A stretch of DNA of 50,517 bases from Methylobacterium terricola (GTDB taxonomy: Bacteria; Pseudomonadota; Alphaproteobacteria; Rhizobiales; Beijerinckiaceae), in contig NZ_VDDA01000031.1 of NCBI RefSeq assembly GCF_006151805.1, positions 1-50,517 of the forward strand, read 5' to 3'. A program made the position numbers and the translations under genes. The first letter of the stretch is position 1. Each line of letters opens with the position of its first letter. This document shows positions 33,081 through 40,796 of this stretch, piece by piece. The notes under the pieces are model-generated. The model was not told the DNA's origin. It ran no database searches and was given only the letters and a program-made list of their open reading frames with translations.

Positions 33081-33740
33081 ATGAGTTTCCAGTTCGCCTA
33101 CCTCGCCGGCCTGATGCCGAACCTCGCCGTCGCCGCCCTCGTCAACCTGCGCCTGTCGGCGATGATCATCGTGCTGGCCCTGATCGGCGGCACCGCCCTC
33201 ACGATCCTGCGCTCCCTGAAGATCCGTCCGGTGAACGCGATCATCGCTGTCCTGATCAGCTTCATCCGCGGCACGCCGCTGCTGATCCAGATCTTCCTGT
33301 TCTACTACGTGCTGCCGGCCATCGGCCTCGATCTCAGCCCCACCGTGGCCGGCGTGGCGGCGATCGCGCTCAACTCCTCGATCTTCATCTCGGAGACGAT
33401 GCGCGGCGCCCTCATCACCATCGATCCCGGGCAGATCGAGGCGGCCACCGCCCTGTCGCTCCCGCGCCATCTCGTCTGGGCGAAGGTCATCCTTCCCCAG
33501 CTCTTCAGGCGAGTCCTTCCGGTGCTGGTGAATGAGGCGACGATCGTCGTGAAGGGGACCGCCCTGCTCTCCGTCATCACCGTGGTCGACGTGCTGCGCA
33601 CCGCCCAGCAGATCGCCAGTGCGAGCTACCGCCCATTCGAGACCCTGATCGGCGCCGCCCTGGTCTTCCTGGCGATCAACCTGACGATCAGCCTGCTCGG
33701 CCGCCGCGTCGAGGGCCGGTTCGCGGTCCAGCGGGCCTGA
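33081..33740 (+). CDS. polar amino-acid-type ABC transporter permease 1 (module B)
   Basis: A 219-aa membrane protein of the HisQ/HisM type with SFIRGTPLLIQIFLFYYVLP and the EAA-loop region ETMRGALITIDPGQIEAAT. It then has the typical KGTALLSVITVVDVLR. It follows the binding protein after 104 bp and precedes the second permease by 5 bp. The two probably form a heterodimeric channel. Confidence 0.9.
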   Translation: MSFQFAYLAGLMPNLAVAALVNLRLSAMIIVLALIGGTALTILRSLKIRPVNAIIAVLISFIRGTPLLIQIFLFYYVLPAIGLDLSPTVAGVAAIALNSSIFISETMRGALITIDPGQIEAATALSLPRHLVWAKVILPQLFRRVLPVLVNEATIVVKGTALLSVITVVDVLRTAQQIASASYRPFETLIGAALVFLAINLTISLLGRRVEGRFAVQRA

Positions 33741-33745
33741 CGCGC

Positions 33746-34468
33746 ATGGCCTTCGATCCGGCGATCCTCGTCCAGTACTGGCCGCTCTTCCTGCAGGGAG
33801 CCTGGTTGACGATCCAGATCTCGGTCCAGGCGTTCCTGCTCGGCTACACGCTCGGCATCGCGGTGGCGCTGCTCGGCCTCATGCCGGGCCGGCTGCCGCG
33901 GCTTGCGGCGGCGAGCTATGTCGAGGTGCTGCGCGCCATCCCGTTCATCATCATCCTCTTCGTCATCTATTACGGCCTGCCGTTCTCGGGCCTGCGCCTG
34001 CCTGCGCCTCTCGTCGGCACGGTAGCCCTCGGGCTGTTCGCCAGCGCCTATTACGCCGAGATCGTCCGCGCCGGCATCCTCGCCCTGCCGCGGGGCCAGT
34101 TCGAATCAGCCCGCGCCATCGGCATGTCGCCGCTCCAGGCGATGCGCCACATCGTCGGCCCGCAGGTGGCGCGCGCGATCGTGCCGCCCTCCACCAACAT
34201 GACCCTGACGATGATCAAGGAATCGGCGGTCCTCTCCTCGATCACCGTGCCGGAGCTGACCTACCAGGGCCTCGTCGTGCAGGGGAACACCTTCGCACCG
34301 TTCGAGGTCTTCGCCGCTGTGACGCTGATCTACTGGGGTATCACCCTCGCCGTTGCCGGCGCCGCGCATCGGCTGGAGCGCAGGCTCGGGGTCGCCCAGG
34401 CCCGCAGCGTCAGCCGCAACCGCCTGGCGGCGAGCTACCTGCTGCTCGAGCGGGAGAGCGCGCGATGA
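33746..34468 (+). CDS. polar amino-acid-type ABC transporter permease 2 (module B)
   Basis: A 240-aa permease with the same family motifs (YVEVLRAIPFIIILFVIYYGLP; EIVRAGILALPRGQFESARA as segments; ESAVLSSITVPELTYQG). Its stop overlaps the ATPase start (ATGA). The last about 20 residues form a hydrophilic Arg-rich tail. Confidence 0.9.
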   Translation: MAFDPAILVQYWPLFLQGAWLTIQISVQAFLLGYTLGIAVALLGLMPGRLPRLAAASYVEVLRAIPFIIILFVIYYGLPFSGLRLPAPLVGTVALGLFASAYYAEIVRAGILALPRGQFESARAIGMSPLQAMRHIVGPQVARAIVPPSTNMTLTMIKESAVLSSITVPELTYQGLVVQGNTFAPFEVFAAVTLIYWGITLAVAGAAHRLERRLGVAQARSVSRNRLAASYLLLERESAR

Positions 34469-35253
34469 CCATCCCGGCCCTGAAGGTGAGCGGACTCACC
34501 AAGCGCTTCCGCGGGGTGACGGCGCTCGATTCCATCTATCTCGACGTGGCGCGCGGCGAGGTCGTGACGCTGATCGGCCCGTCCGGCTGCGGCAAATCCA
34601 CCTTGCTGCGCTGCCTTACCTGGCTCGAGGAGCCCGACGACGGCTTCATCGAGGTCGGGGGACGGCCGTTCGGACGCGCCGTCGTCGGACAGGTCGTCCA
34701 CCGCCAGACCCGCCGCGAGATCGATGCGCTGCGGCCGAAGATCGGGCTGGTGTTCCAGAACCTGAATCTCTGGCCGCATCTCTCGGCGCTGGAGAACGTC
34801 GCCCGCGGGCCGGTCGTGGTGCTCGGTCGCAAACGCGCCGCGGTGGAGGCGCAGGCCCGCACCCTGCTCGCGCGCCTCGGTCTGGAGCGCCAGATGGACA
34901 AGCATCCCCACGAATTGTCCGGCGGCCAGCGCCAGCGGGTCGCGATCGCCCGGACCCTGGCGATGGAGCCCGAGCTGATCCTGTTCGACGAGCCGACCTC
35001 GGCCCTCGATCCCGAACTCGTCGGCGAGGTACTCGGGCTGCTGCGCGAGATCGCCGCCACCGGCATGACCATGCTCGTCGTCACACACGAGATCGGCTTC
35101 GCAGGCGGCGTCGCCGACCGCATCGCCTTCATGGACCAGGGCCGGATCGTCGAAACCGGCCCGGCCCGAGCCGTCCTCGACAACCCCACCGATCCGCGGC
35201 TGAGAGCCTTCCTTGGGCGCGTGCTCCCCTCCTCCCCCCGAGTGACCGCATGA
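34465..35253 (+). CDS. polar amino-acid-type ABC transporter ATP-binding protein (module B)
   Basis: A 262-aa ATPase with Walker A GPSGCGKST, Q-loop FQNLNLWPHLSALENV, signature LSGGQRQRVAIARTLA, Walker B LILFDEPTSALDPE and H-loop VVTHEIGFA. Its stop overlaps the start of the second ureohydrolase (ATGA), which ties transport and hydrolysis in one transcript. Confidence 0.92.
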   Translation: MTIPALKVSGLTKRFRGVTALDSIYLDVARGEVVTLIGPSGCGKSTLLRCLTWLEEPDDGFIEVGGRPFGRAVVGQVVHRQTRREIDALRPKIGLVFQNLNLWPHLSALENVARGPVVVLGRKRAAVEAQARTLLARLGLERQMDKHPHELSGGQRQRVAIARTLAMEPELILFDEPTSALDPELVGEVLGLLREIAATGMTMLVVTHEIGFAGGVADRIAFMDQGRIVETGPARAVLDNPTDPRLRAFLGRVLPSSPRVTA

Positions 35254-36263
35254 AACCCCGCATCGACCGCGGCTATGTCGGCATCCCCTCCTTCCTGCGC
35301 GGGCCGGTCTGCGCCGATCTCGACAGGCTCGACGCCGCCGTGGCGATCCTCGGCGTGCCCTTCGACGAGGGCTCGCCCTTCCTGCCGGGCAGCCGCATGG
35401 CGCCCCGCGCCCTGCGCGAGCATTCCTTGAGGTTCGGATCCGAAGGCCTGTTCGATCCGGAGACGGGCCTCACCCTGCTCGGGCAGGATCTCGCCGCGGG
35501 CCTGATCGCCGATGCCGGCGACGTGGACATCGCGCCGACGCATGTCGAGCAGACCTTTGCTGCGATCACCGCCGACGTCACGGCGATCCTGGGGCGGGGC
35601 GCTCTGCCGGTGGTGCTCGGCGGCGACCATTCCATCTCCTATCCGATCGTGCGCGCCTTTCCGGGTCCCCTCCATGTGCTCCAGTTCGACGCGCATATGG
35701 ATTATGCCGGCTTCGAGCAGGGATTGCGCTACACGAACGGCCACGCCTTCCGGCACATAGCCGGGCTGGACAGCGTCGCCAGCCTGACGCAGGTCGGCAT
35801 CCGCTCCCTGCGCAGCAGCCGTTCGCAATACGAGGACATGATCGCGGCCGGCCACCGGATCGTCCCGATGGGCGAGCTGCGCGCCCTGGGGCCGGCCGGC
35901 ATCGCCGCGCTGCTGCCCGAAGGCGCCCCTCTCTATGTCAGCATCGACGTGGACGCCCTCGACATGTCGCTCGTGCCGGGCTGCGTCTCGGGCGAGCCGA
36001 ACGGCATGACCTATCCGGAGCTGCGCGACACCCTGCGCTTCGTCGCCGAACGCTGCGCCGTGGTCGGCTTCGACTTCGTCGAGGTGAACCCGCCTCTCGA
36101 TGTCGGGACGGGGGCGACCGCCTATCTGGGCGCGCTCCTCGTCTCCGAGTTCCTCGGCCAGATCTGCGCGCAGCCGCGCTTCGAATCCCGCCGCGCGGCC
36201 GTCCTGGCCCGCCGCGCGGCCGCTCCGCCCCCCCACCACCCGCCACTGGGAGATCCCCGATGA
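35250..36263 (+). CDS. ureohydrolase family protein 2, divergent substrate loop
   Basis: A 337-aa arginase/agmatinase-fold protein. Metal ligands are kept: GGDH (H127), DAHMD (D147, H149, D151) and DVDALD (D233, D235, D238). The next residue is Met239 instead of the common Pro, and the substrate loop reads GCVSGEPNGM rather than the usual GxGxPEPGG, so its substrate probably differs from that of the first paralogue. It overlaps both neighbours (ATGA on each side). A second hydrolytic step or a second guanidino substrate is inferred. Confidence 0.86.
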   Translation: MKPRIDRGYVGIPSFLRGPVCADLDRLDAAVAILGVPFDEGSPFLPGSRMAPRALREHSLRFGSEGLFDPETGLTLLGQDLAAGLIADAGDVDIAPTHVEQTFAAITADVTAILGRGALPVVLGGDHSISYPIVRAFPGPLHVLQFDAHMDYAGFEQGLRYTNGHAFRHIAGLDSVASLTQVGIRSLRSSRSQYEDMIAAGHRIVPMGELRALGPAGIAALLPEGAPLYVSIDVDALDMSLVPGCVSGEPNGMTYPELRDTLRFVAERCAVVGFDFVEVNPPLDVGTGATAYLGALLVSEFLGQICAQPRFESRRAAVLARRAAAPPPHHPPLGDPR

Positions 36264-36859
36264 CCGACCTCGTGACCATTCCCGCCCGCCGCGGCAAGGC
36301 GACCCGCGTGGCGAAAGGCCAAACCATCAAGGTGATCAACACGCATGGCGAGCAAGTCGTCGACACCTGGGCCTTCAACGCCGACGACCGCACGGAATTC
36401 ATGTCGATGGAGCATTCCCGCGCCCATATCCTCAAGGTGATCCCGGTGGTCGGCGACACGATGCTGACGAACCGGCGCCGGCCGATCCTGACCTTCCTGG
36501 AGGACACGGCGGGCGGCGTTCACGACACGCTGATGGCGGCGTGCGACAAGCACCGCTACAAGTTCCTCGGCGTCGAGGGCTACCACGACAATTGCGAGGA
36601 CAATCTCCACGCCTGCATGCAGGAGATCGGCCTCGACGCTCCCGAAACGCCGAGCCCGCTCAATCTGTTCATGAACATCCCGGTCCAGCCGGACCGGACG
36701 ATCTCCTTCGAAGCGCCGGTCTCGACGCCGGGAAGCTACGTGCTCCTGCGGGCCGAGATGGACCTCATCATCGCCTTCTCGGCCTGTCCCCAGGACATCC
36801 TGCCGATCAACGGCAAGGCGGGGCAACCGACCGAGGCTCATTTCGTGGTCACGCCGTGA
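36260..36859 (+). CDS. DUF1989 protein (urea carboxylase-associated / carboxyguanidine deiminase-like) 1
   Basis: A 199-aa protein of the DUF1989 family. Conserved elements are NTHGEQVVDTWAFN (about 27-40), GGVHDTLMAACD (H88, C95), HDNCEDN (C112) and SACPQDILPING (C176), which probably bind a metal. Some family pairs are CgdA/CgdB, the subunits of carboxyguanidine deiminase in bacterial guanidine use. It overlaps the second ureohydrolase gene (ATGA), and a second DUF1989 gene follows. No carboxylase gene is in the window, so a function on free or hydrolysed guanidino compounds remains open. Confidence 0.85.
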   Translation: MTDLVTIPARRGKATRVAKGQTIKVINTHGEQVVDTWAFNADDRTEFMSMEHSRAHILKVIPVVGDTMLTNRRRPILTFLEDTAGGVHDTLMAACDKHRYKFLGVEGYHDNCEDNLHACMQEIGLDAPETPSPLNLFMNIPVQPDRTISFEAPVSTPGSYVLLRAEMDLIIAFSACPQDILPINGKAGQPTEAHFVVTP

Positions 36860-37047
36860 CCTGTGCCCACGACCACCTCGTCCCGGGTGGGATCGGGCCT
36901 GGATTCGCCGCCAGGGGCGCACCGCGACAACCTCTCGGCCGTCCCCCGGGTCGGCGACACACGGCTGAAACCCTCGCGCCGTCGCATCGATCCATCACCG
37001 CGAAGGCGTCCGGCGCATCAGCGCCGACGCCCGCTCGGGCTTGCCCG

Positions 37048-37077
37048 GCGCCGTCGAACGAGTTCGTTCGACGGCGC
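37048..37077 (+). promoter_or_regulatory. 14-bp perfect hairpin upstream of the second DUF1989 gene
   Basis: GCGCCGTCGAACGA (37048-37061) pairs exactly with 37064-37077, leaving a 2-nt centre. It lies in the 235-bp gap between the two DUF1989 genes and ends 17 nt before the second start codon, where it could cover the ribosome site or reduce transcription. No T-run follows, so a simple terminator is unlikely. Confidence 0.6.
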
Positions 37078-37094
37078 GACGGAATCGGACAGTC

Positions 37095-37766
37095 ATGACG
37101 GCGAGCGAACCGATTCTCCTCCCCGCCCGGCATGGCAGGGCCGTCCGCGTGCCGGCCGGTCACGGCTTGCGCGTCATCAACCTCCATGGGACGCAGGTCG
37201 TCGATTGCTGGGCTTGGAACGCGCATGACCTCGGCGAGGCCATGTCCATGGAGGCGAGCCGCGTCTGGAGCCAGCGGCTCAACCCGGTCGTCGGCGACAC
37301 CTTCGTCACCACCCGGCGCAACCCGATCCTCACCCTGGTGGAGGACACCTCGCCCGGCATCCACGACACCTTTATGGCGGCCTGCGACCGCCACCGCTAC
37401 GAGCGTCTCGGCTGCACGCATTACCATCGCAACTGCCTCGACAACATGGTCGAGGCCCTGGCCGGGATCGGACTGACCATCGCCGCGCCGAGCCTGGCCT
37501 CCTTCAACATCTTCATGAACATTGCCGTCGATGCGGACGGCCGAAGCCTTGTCACCGGCCCCACCCTGGGGCGTCCCGGCGACTTCATCACCCTACAGGC
37601 CGAAATGGATTGCGTGGTGGCGCTGTCGGCCTGCCCGCAGGACATCGTGCCGATTCATGGCCATGCCGCCAACGCCCCGAAGGATGCCGCGTTTCAGGTT
37701 CTTGCCACGGGCTTCCCCCGGCTCCCGCCTGCGCCCCCCTGGATGCCGGCGGCCTCTGCCCCTTGA
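37095..37766 (+). CDS. DUF1989 protein (urea carboxylase-associated / carboxyguanidine deiminase-like) 2
   Basis: A 223-aa paralogue of the previous protein with the same residues: NLHGTQVVDCWAWN, PGIHDTFMAACD (H90, C97), HRNCLDN (C114) and SACPQDIVPIHG (C180). A Pro-rich tail of about 20 residues is extra. Two tandem, diverged DUF1989 proteins are the arrangement known for heterodimeric carboxyguanidine deiminase, so the two probably form one enzyme. The 235-bp gap with a strong hairpin suggests the second subunit may be separately adjusted. Confidence 0.84.
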   Translation: MTASEPILLPARHGRAVRVPAGHGLRVINLHGTQVVDCWAWNAHDLGEAMSMEASRVWSQRLNPVVGDTFVTTRRNPILTLVEDTSPGIHDTFMAACDRHRYERLGCTHYHRNCLDNMVEALAGIGLTIAAPSLASFNIFMNIAVDADGRSLVTGPTLGRPGDFITLQAEMDCVVALSACPQDIVPIHGHAANAPKDAAFQVLATGFPRLPPAPPWMPAASAP

Positions 37767-37892
37767 CCACCCCGCGCGTCCCTCACCAACGCTCGGTGGC
37801 CAGCGGGCTGCTCCTCGGAGGTCGGGCGGAGATGCTGGAGAGCGGCAGCGCAGGACGCCGCGCCGTCGTCGTCCACCTCACCTCGGAGCCCG

Positions 37893-38333
37893 CTACGCTC
37901 CTGGGCTCGGCGCGGAGAGCGCCTCCTCGGCCTCCGGAGACGCGTCGTCGCCGGGCAGGTTCTCGTGGCGGGAGTCGACGGCGGCGGCCGCGAAGGCCGG
38001 TCCGGATCTCGCGATCTTCGCCTGTCCGAACCCGGGCACGAGGCCCACGGCCTGCACGTCCGCAGGCTTGATGCGGGTGATCGCGATCAGGGTGGTGTCC
38101 GAGGCGCCGACATAGGCCGGCACGCCGGACTGCCGTGCGCGTTCGGAGCGTACGCCTTGAGCGTCTGGAACAGCCCATCGTCACCGGGCGCGATCTGCTG
38201 CCGGGCGGCGACGGAAGCCCTGGGCGACGACGTTACCTCGGTCGCCCGCATCCGGCGGTCCTCAGGCATCACCACCTTCAACTCGCCCTTCAGGATGGCG
38301 TGCGCCGTGGTGCCGAGACTCAGGCCCCGAAGG
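37893..38333 (-). pseudogene. recQ DNA helicase, 3' fragment with frameshift
   Basis: Minus-strand reading gives TTAHAILKGELKVVMPEDRR, then DDGLFQTLKAY in one frame. After a one-base deletion at about 38150 it continues as RSERARQSGVPAYVGASDTT and LIAITRIKPADVQAVG then LVPGFGQAKI. This matches the end of the RQC region and the HRDC domain of RecQ helicases. The helicase core is absent, so it is a remnant of a deleted or transferred gene. Confidence 0.65.
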
Positions 38334-38593
38334 CGTCGTTTGCCGTTGCCGTCAGTCCGGACGTGACCGGCCCGGAAATGGCGGGCATGCCAGCAGCTGA
38401 CGCTGACATCGACCTGTCCGATTGCCTTGCAATCGGACAGTGCCGTAGTTTTTGATTTTGCCGCATTTCCTTCGATGAACCGGCATGCACGTCATCGGAC
38501 AATACTCTGGTCGACCTCCGTCGGGATCTCGCCGGTTTGGCGCGACCATTTGCAGGGCATGTCGTCCTGCGATCGATCGAGAGAAGGGTAACC

Positions 38594-38710
38594 ATGGCCG
38601 TGACGACCGCCCTCGTTGGAGTGGTTGGCACCATCATCGGTGCCGGGGTGGGCTTTGCCTGTCGATCGTCCCGAGATTTCGATCGCCGGCACGGGACGCC
38701 GGAATCCTGA
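38594..38710 (+). CDS. small predicted membrane protein (38 aa)
   Basis: The frame starts at ATG 38594 with GAAGGG 6 nt upstream and encodes one Gly/Val-rich hydrophobic helix (ALVGVVGTIIGAGVGFA) followed by a charged tail of 17 residues. It is too short for usual gene calls. It could be a genuine small membrane protein or the truncated start of a larger one; similar helices open many uncharacterised phage-like membrane proteins. No neighbour suggests a function. Confidence 0.35.
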   Translation: MAVTTALVGVVGTIIGAGVGFACRSSRDFDRRHGTPES

Positions 38711-38865
38711 CCAGAAGCCAACTCGCGTCTTGCGCGGAGTGATCCCGGTCCTCCTCCAGCAAGGATGGAGCACCGCTCGCGCTAGCGCCCGCTGGACGTG
38801 AACCGAGCGCCATCACGGAACCCCTGTCCGGGCAGAGCGGCGCGTAGGCCGGGAGAGTCACGTCG

Positions 38866-40218
38866 TCAGCACGCCGCCACGTTGACCGCGAGCCCGCCGA
38901 GCGACGTCTCCTTGTACTTCTCCTGCATGTCGTGCCCGGTCTGGCGCATCGTCTCGATGACCTGGTCGAGGCTGACGAAGTGCACGCCGTCGCCGTGGAG
39001 CGCGAGCGAGGCGGCAGCCACCGCCTTGTTGGCGCCGAAGGCGTTGCGCTCGATGCAGGGCACCTGGACGAGCCCGCCGACCGGATCGCAGGTCATACCG
39101 AGATGGTGCTCCATGGCGATCTCGGCGGCGTTCGCCACCTGGCGCGGGCAGCCGCCGAGCACCGTGGCGAGACCCGCCGCCGCCATGGCGGCGGCCGAGC
39201 CGACCTCGCCCTGGCACCCGACCTCGGCGCCGGAGATCGAGGCGCGGCTCTTGATCAGGCCGCCGACCGCCGCTGCTGCGAGGAGGTAGTCGCGGCCGCG
39301 CTCCTCGTTCCAGCCGGGGCAGAAATCGATCCCGTAGCGCAGGACCGCCGGCACGATGCCGGCCGCACCGTTGGTCGGCGCGGTGACGATCCGGCCGCCC
39401 GCGGCATTCTCCTCGTTGACCGCAAGGGCAAACAGGCCGATCCAGTCCATCACCTCGTGGGCCGGCCGGCTGTTCGAGAGCCGTGACGCCTCAAGGGTCG
39501 CGTGCAGGCGGCGGGCGCGGCGGCGGACCTTGAGGCCGCCCGGCAGGATGCCCTCCATCCGCAGGCCCCGGGCGATGCAGGCGAGCATCGCGTCACGGAT
39601 CGCGTCGAGGCCGGCATCGATCGCGGCATCCGAGCGCAAGGCGCGCTCGTTCTCCCGCTGCACCTGGGCGATGGTCAGGCCGGTCGCGGCGCAGATCGCC
39701 AGGAGGTCGGCGCCGCTGGCGAAGGGATGCGGCACCGGCGCCGCCTCGATGCCGGCCCCCGTCGCCTCGCCCTCGCTCTCGACGAAGCCGCCGCCGACCG
39801 AGTAGCACACCACCTCGTCGAGGATCGCGCCCTCGCGGTCATGGGCGCGAAAGCGCATGCCATTGGTGTGGCGCGGCAGCAGGTCCTTGAAGTTGAAGAC
39901 CAGATCCGTGTCCGGCGCGAAGGCGACGCCGGGCAGCCCGGTCTCGCCGGTCTCGGCCAGGGCCTTGGTATAGTCCTCGACCCGGTCCGGATCGATGGTC
40001 GCCGGGTCGTGCCCGAGCAGCCCGAGGGCGATCGCCCCATCGGTGCCGTGGCCCCGCCCGGTCCAGGCGAGGGAGCCGAAGATCTCGGCACTGATCCGCG
40101 CCACGTCGGCGCGGAGGGCGACGCGCTCACGGAAGCGCCGCGCCGCCACCATCGGGCCGATCGTGTGCGAGCTCGATGGGCCGATGCCGATCTTGAACAG
40201 ATCGAAGGCGCTGATCAT
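38866..40218 (-). CDS. sdaA: L-serine ammonia-lyase, iron-sulfur type
   Basis: The 450-aa enzyme converts L-serine to pyruvate and ammonia with a 4Fe-4S cluster. The N-terminal beta domain starts MISAFDLFKIGIGPSSSHTI. The C-terminal alpha domain has TAPTNGAAGIVPAVL, the first cluster cysteine in GAEVGCQGEVGSA and the others in GMTCDPVGGLVQVPCIERNA. The start overlaps the soxG stop (ATGA). It ends the sox operon and completes the betaine to pyruvate route. Confidence 0.94.
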   Translation of the reverse strand: MISAFDLFKIGIGPSSSHTIGPMVAARRFRERVALRADVARISAEIFGSLAWTGRGHGTDGAIALGLLGHDPATIDPDRVEDYTKALAETGETGLPGVAFAPDTDLVFNFKDLLPRHTNGMRFRAHDREGAILDEVVCYSVGGGFVESEGEATGAGIEAAPVPHPFASGADLLAICAATGLTIAQVQRENERALRSDAAIDAGLDAIRDAMLACIARGLRMEGILPGGLKVRRRARRLHATLEASRLSNSRPAHEVMDWIGLFALAVNEENAAGGRIVTAPTNGAAGIVPAVLRYGIDFCPGWNEERGRDYLLAAAAVGGLIKSRASISGAEVGCQGEVGSAAAMAAAGLATVLGGCPRQVANAAEIAMEHHLGMTCDPVGGLVQVPCIERNAFGANKAVAAASLALHGDGVHFVSLDQVIETMRQTGHDMQEKYKETSLGGLAVNVAAC

Positions 40219-40796
40219 CGCCGGGCCGTCTCGCCGACCCCGAGGGAGGCCTCGACGAGAAGGCCGTGGACGTAAGTGGCAAACGAGCGCCAGCACTCGA
40301 CGCGGTAGCGCGGCTCGGGCCCGGGGCGGCGGATCAGGACGATCTCCGCCTTGCCGAACAGGGTGCGGGTCGCGGAGCCAGCCGGGAAGGCGGCCTCGCC
40401 GAGATCGAGCGGGCAGCCGGCATTGAGGGCCGCCGCCGCGAGCGGACCGCTGACGTCGATGCCGACATTGCGGTGCGAGACGTCGACGACGGCGTGGGCC
40501 CGCTCGCCGAGATCGGCCGCGATGGCTGCCGGCAGGTGGTCGGCCTCCGCCTCGTCGCAGCCGATCAGCCACTCGTCGGGCCCGAGGCGGGCGATCCAGC
40601 GCCGGTCGTCGCCCCGCACCGAGTTGATCGGCCCGTCGAGCGGGAGACCGGCCGCCGAAGCGCCGGGGTCGCGGACCCGGAGCGCGAAGCGCGCCTCGGC
40701 GCCGGCGGGCTGGATGACGATCCCGGAGCGGGCCGGATCGGCGGCGGCGCGGCCGAGGGGGAGCGCACGGGCGGTGCGGTAGAGGGCCTCAAGCAT
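40215..40796 (-). CDS. soxG: sarcosine oxidase gamma subunit
   Basis: A 193-aa protein with the SoxG pattern: RDPGASAAGLPLDGPINSVR, WIARLGPDEWLIG, VDVSHRNVGIDVSGP and a final CWRSFATYVHGLL. It is related to the aminomethyltransferase fold. It overlaps soxA by 8 bp and sdaA by 4 bp. It assembles with SoxA, SoxB and SoxD in the heterotetrameric sarcosine oxidase. Confidence 0.92.
   Translation of the reverse strand: MLEALYRTARALPLGRAAADPARSGIVIQPAGAEARFALRVRDPGASAAGLPLDGPINSVRGDDRRWIARLGPDEWLIGCDEAEADHLPAAIAADLGERAHAVVDVSHRNVGIDVSGPLAAAALNAGCPLDLGEAAFPAGSATRTLFGKAEIVLIRRPGPEPRYRVECWRSFATYVHGLLVEASLGVGETARR

Larger units (their letters stand above)
37767..38865. other. degraded region between module B and the sox/sdaA genes
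   Basis: About 1.1 kb without an intact large gene. It contains a broken recQ 3' fragment (minus strand) and one credible small reading frame at 38594-38710. From 38335 to 38590 and from 38711 to 38865 I see nothing assignable. The stretch forms the right edge of the accessory region. Confidence 0.6.

Noticed and set aside
36860..37094. Guanidine riboswitch before the second DUF1989 gene
   Set aside because: A strong hairpin is present, but I do not recognise any conserved guanidine-riboswitch core; only reported as a hairpin.
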